64,000 nucleotides of DNA from Rusavskia elegans (lineage: Eukaryota; Ascomycota; Lecanoromycetes; Teloschistales; Teloschistaceae): assembly GCA_011316305.1 (NCBI GenBank), contig SAUG01000074.1:124001-188000 (forward strand). Direction: 5' to 3'. This document shows positions 61,144-64,000 of the stretch, piece by piece. The notes under the pieces were generated by a model. It worked only from the letters and a program-made list of their open reading frames with translations, was not told the origin of the DNA and searched no databases. Within the stretch, counting starts at the first letter, position 1; every line of letters starts with the position of its first letter. Position numbers and translations under genes: made by a program.

Positions 61144-62074
61144 ATAATATATTTTTCGTTTAATCTATAACCGTATATTGTTTTAAAAATATCATCGTTT
61201 TAATAAATTACGTTCGAATTCGCTAATACGGCTGTTAGAATTCGTATGAAAATAACTAAAAATTTCGTTATATTTTATTTAATATTAATTTTTTTAGTTA
61301 TTACTATTAATCGATAGGTTATTTCTAGATTTATCTAATAAATTTCTAATGATAACTTTATTTTCGTTTATTTTTTTCTTTAATCGTCGATCGAAAGTAA
61401 AATTATATTTTTTAAAAGTTTTATTAAAAAATATTTTAACCAGACAATCATATTATAAGATTTAAAATATTGATCTACTTTTTATAGCCTATTTTTAAAC
61501 GTTTTTTACAGACGAATTCTAAAATAATTATAATAGCGATTTAATAATAAAATATATTTGAATTAAAAATAAATTCGTTTATAATATCAATATAGATTCA
61601 TTTAAATAAACTTTTAATAATTGGTAAATATATGGATGAAAAAACGAAGATAAATTTAAAAATTTATTACTATTAATATAAAATTCTAAATTAACTTTTA
61701 TTAAATATTTAGAAAATAGAATTTTTATATTAACTAGACGTTTTATATATTTTCTAGATCTATAAAGACCTTTAGAGTTCTAAAAAGTTTATACAACGTT
61801 ATATTATACTTCCGTCTGACGTCGTATACGACGGCACTTGAGAACTATACGGAATATAATCTTTTAATTGGCTCTGGCCACTATAGCGATCCAAAATTAC
61901 ATATATATATCAAATAGCTCGTCGTCTATCGCATTTTGAAGTAATTAAGGTTAGTTCAACTGGCTACACCGATATCTTAAAGTACTTTGATGAATTGTAT
62001 CTAACGATCAATGTGGCCTTGTGAGAAGATTTATCATACAGTCTCCCAATTCTAACCGAGGGTGAAGGGGTTGC
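61144..62074. other. right edge of the AT block and 3' flank of the next gene
   Basis: RIP-type sequence continues to about 61.85 kb, then normal composition resumes within about 100 bp. No gene is supported. Confidence 0.5.
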
Positions 62075-63494
62075 TCAGGAGATACTGGGAATGTAAAGAG
62101 TCCAATCGACGGTAGCGAAAACTTTGGGTGATACGGCTCGCAAGCCGACAAAGACCTCTGCCATTAGGTATAGCCTTGTGATCGCGTAGCAAGGGATGAT
62201 GATCCACAAGGGAAGATCTTTGAACACCGATCCGGGCTGGAGCCAGGAAAGTACAACGGCTATCGGCATAGCGAAAGCTATGTATCCAAGCATAAGGCAA
62301 ATCGATATTTTCCACCTGTGATGACCTCGTCAACATCCAGCCTCGGACTTGTTGTACTTCATGCACGGCAAGCAGGGAAGCCATGGGGGACAGGACGTAC
62401 AATAACAACTCGAGCTCCGTCGGGAATGTGTTGTTCCACGCTGCAAAATGTAGGCCATAGAAGAACCACCCGGCAAGGACAAGGACCAAGTCGTTGATGT
62501 TATCCCATTCAGTAGCTTGAAATTCACACACCGAAGGCAGATACCACGAAGCGACTCGTGCCTCCGCCTCCGAACACTTGACCATGTCGTAGAGATCCTT
62601 AGGCACCAAGCCATTCCCACGAACGATTCTCATCGTCTTCATGTCAGTGGACTTCTCGAACCAGTAGAAGTCCCATCCTCTGCTATGGATTTCCTTGACT
62701 GCCGGCCTGTACCAGCTTCCACTTTTCTTGTCGTAACAAGTTGCTTCGACCAGGCGGCGCAGGGTATCGTTGGATAAAGCAGAAGTATAGATAGTGGTGC
62801 TAGTCTCCAGGTCGACCACCTTATTCCACCAGAAGAAGTAGGTCAACCAAGTGCATCCGATGAATGGTAGGGTTCCGATTTCGAGCGTTGTCAGAGGCAA
62901 ATGTTGCACCACCCGGGCGATGCTCGATACGACAAATTGGGCTGATTGCAGACAAGCTAGAACCTTGGCTAGTCGATTCGCCTTACTTCGGTCCGTAATG
63001 TCTTTCTTGCTGATTGCTGGTAAGGTGATCACTCCGTTCATTGCCAGCCAGTAAAGCTGCGCCGTCCTGAATGTGTACTTTTGACCAGTCGTCTCATCCA
63101 CCACCTTGAAACCACCCATTTCCGAGTAGAACCCGTGCTGTAGCGTCCAGGCAGGCAGGAACGGACGCATTTTCGGAATGGTACTGTGCGCATGTTGCCA
63201 CTGGGTGAAGGCGATTGCAAGGATGCCTTCCGGGATGAAGACTGCGGTGGCCGCCCATCTAAGCTTGTGCAGATATATACGCCAGGTTCTCCATTCTTCT
63301 GGAGGTATATTGAGATGGAGAATGGTCCAAGTGTTGAGTACGATAACGGTCAGACATGTCCAAACGATATTCAACGTCCCGCGGCCAGTGGGCTCCTCGA
63401 CGAATCCTACAGACTGCTCTGCGAAGGTAATATTCTCATATTGGATTGTATGAAACATAAAGACAGGCTCAACGCCTGGCAAGCCGTCGGACAT
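62075..63494 (-). CDS. fungal multi-pass membrane protein, function unknown, two exons
   Basis: Exon 1 is 62401-63494 and exon 2 62075-62315, about 444 residues. The 85-nt intron has donor GTACGT, GTTGAC branch match and acceptor CACAG. Reading through it would replace the conserved end with an unrelated tail. Exon 1 contains GTLNIVWTCLTVIVLNTWTILHLNIP, a pattern common in a large fungal membrane-protein family, then LRWAATAVFIPEGILAIAF and later VLAGWFFYGLHFAAWN. Exon 2 starts LLWKISICLMLGYIAF and ends YLMAEVFVGLRAVSPKVFATVDWTLYIPSIS, the C-terminal signature of the same family (acidic residue before the LR pair, W near a PxI end). I count about six to seven hydrophobic segments. The ATG at 63494 is the first in frame; an upstream signal-peptide exon is possible. 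No function is known to me. Confidence 0.85.
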
Positions 63495-64000
63495 GAAAGC
63501 GGCAGACTCGGACTGTGGAAGTACGATGGTCGATGTCTGCAAATGGAGTCAGAGTTCTGCGTTGCTGCACTTTCAGGCGCCACGTAGCAAGCTGAAAAGT
63601 TATGCATTTGTTGATCGCAAGCCCTCCATGGACGATGGCAGGCCAGCCGCACGGCAGGCTGCCCCCACAATTCGGCGAGCTGAGAAAGATGGGCATCTCC
63701 AGACACGGCAAGCAAGATGATTGGATGTGATCTTCTCAGATGATAAGAATCGGGCAATGACATGAAAGAGGGTCGAGGGTGGTTGTACAACAGTAGGCCA
63801 AGACAGTTGGGCGCTTGGGTGAGGCTGTGATGTTGAAGTGGGGACATCCTTTGATCGCTTTGGCAATAAAGAGGCATGATAAATTAACCGCAATTCCTCT
63901 TCTTTCGAATGCTGAGCTGTTGATACGACTCAACGCCGGTGACCACACACGATGATTGGCGAGAGCAGGCTCGCCTACGTCTTCATTAGAGCTTTCATTC
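63495..64000. other. upstream region of the membrane-protein gene
   Basis: Normal-composition DNA with overlapping chance frames. It probably holds the promoter, and perhaps a 5' exon ending at an ATTTGCAG site near 63540. No other gene is supported. Confidence 0.4.

Larger units (their letters stand above)
16401..61850. repeat. AT-rich RIP-mutated transposon block
   Basis: About 45 kb with stops in all frames. CA and TG dinucleotides are rare while CG is common; for example, 17101-17160 has no CA or TG at all. That pattern is expected if C was converted to T mainly in CA context on either strand, the preference of fungal RIP. Recognisable content is listed separately. Edges at about 16.4 and 61.85 kb are abrupt. 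Confidence 0.92.

Noticed and set aside
62052..63542. Single 496-residue frame as the membrane-protein gene.
   Set aside because: It starts at TTG and reads through an 85-nt intron, losing the family C-terminus that lies in the frame ending at 62075.

Overview
The window is nuclear DNA of a filamentous ascomycete (Pezizomycotina; a Dothideomycete is the best guess). The reasons are short GT-AG introns of about 50-85 nt with CTAAC/CTAAT branch sites, tRNA genes with introns after anticodon position 37, fungal versions of housekeeping proteins, and a long AT-rich block with the marks of repeat-induced point mutation (RIP). No virus, plasmid, CRISPR array or bacterial operon was seen.

Layout. 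(1) Positions 1-11.3 kb are a compact gene-rich arm: APP1-type phosphatidate phosphatase (cut by the window edge), the mRNA-export adaptor Yra1/ALYREF, ESCRT-III Vps24, the Hsp90 co-chaperone p23/Sba1, a conserved two-membrane-segment protein of unknown role, and an unlisted 67-residue protein ending in a CaaX box. Exon structures were worked out by hand. (2) 11.3-16.4 kb is a border zone. It holds a tRNA-Pro gene whose D arm is split by a 53-bp insertion that looks like a spliceosomal intron, a tRNA-Thr gene with a decayed inverted copy 100 bp away, and two tandem decayed SNF2-type helicase C-termini. (3) 16.4-61.85 kb is an AT-rich block with essentially no intact reading frames, made of nested, RIP-mutated transposons. 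(4) 61.9-64 kb returns to normal composition with one multi-pass membrane protein gene, whose correct C-terminus needs an 85-nt intron.

Inside the AT block I could resolve: fragments of at least five Ty3/gypsy retrotransposons, with degraded reverse transcriptase, integrase or zinc-knuckle motifs; one LTR family of about 400-430 bp (called A); a 472-484 bp family of solo LTRs (B) whose four copies each have exact 5-bp target duplications; a TIR element with TA duplication (C) that encodes an unrecognised protein; a 417-bp tRNA-derived SINE in three copies; and two miniature inverted-repeat families. M1 has about 18 copies with TIR TAGACTGGCC and 8-bp duplications (hAT-like); M2 has two copies of 253 bp. 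Target duplications allow the insertion order to be read, up to four levels deep. The clearest case is an 11.8-kb nest at 45158-56929.

How it works together: the left arm genes are ordinary, independently transcribed housekeeping genes. The AT block is most simply silenced heterochromatin built by repeated transposon insertion and RIP. The short elements (SINE, MITEs, solo LTRs) are the most informative part because their ends and target duplications survive. All calls come from reading the sequence; no database search was possible.
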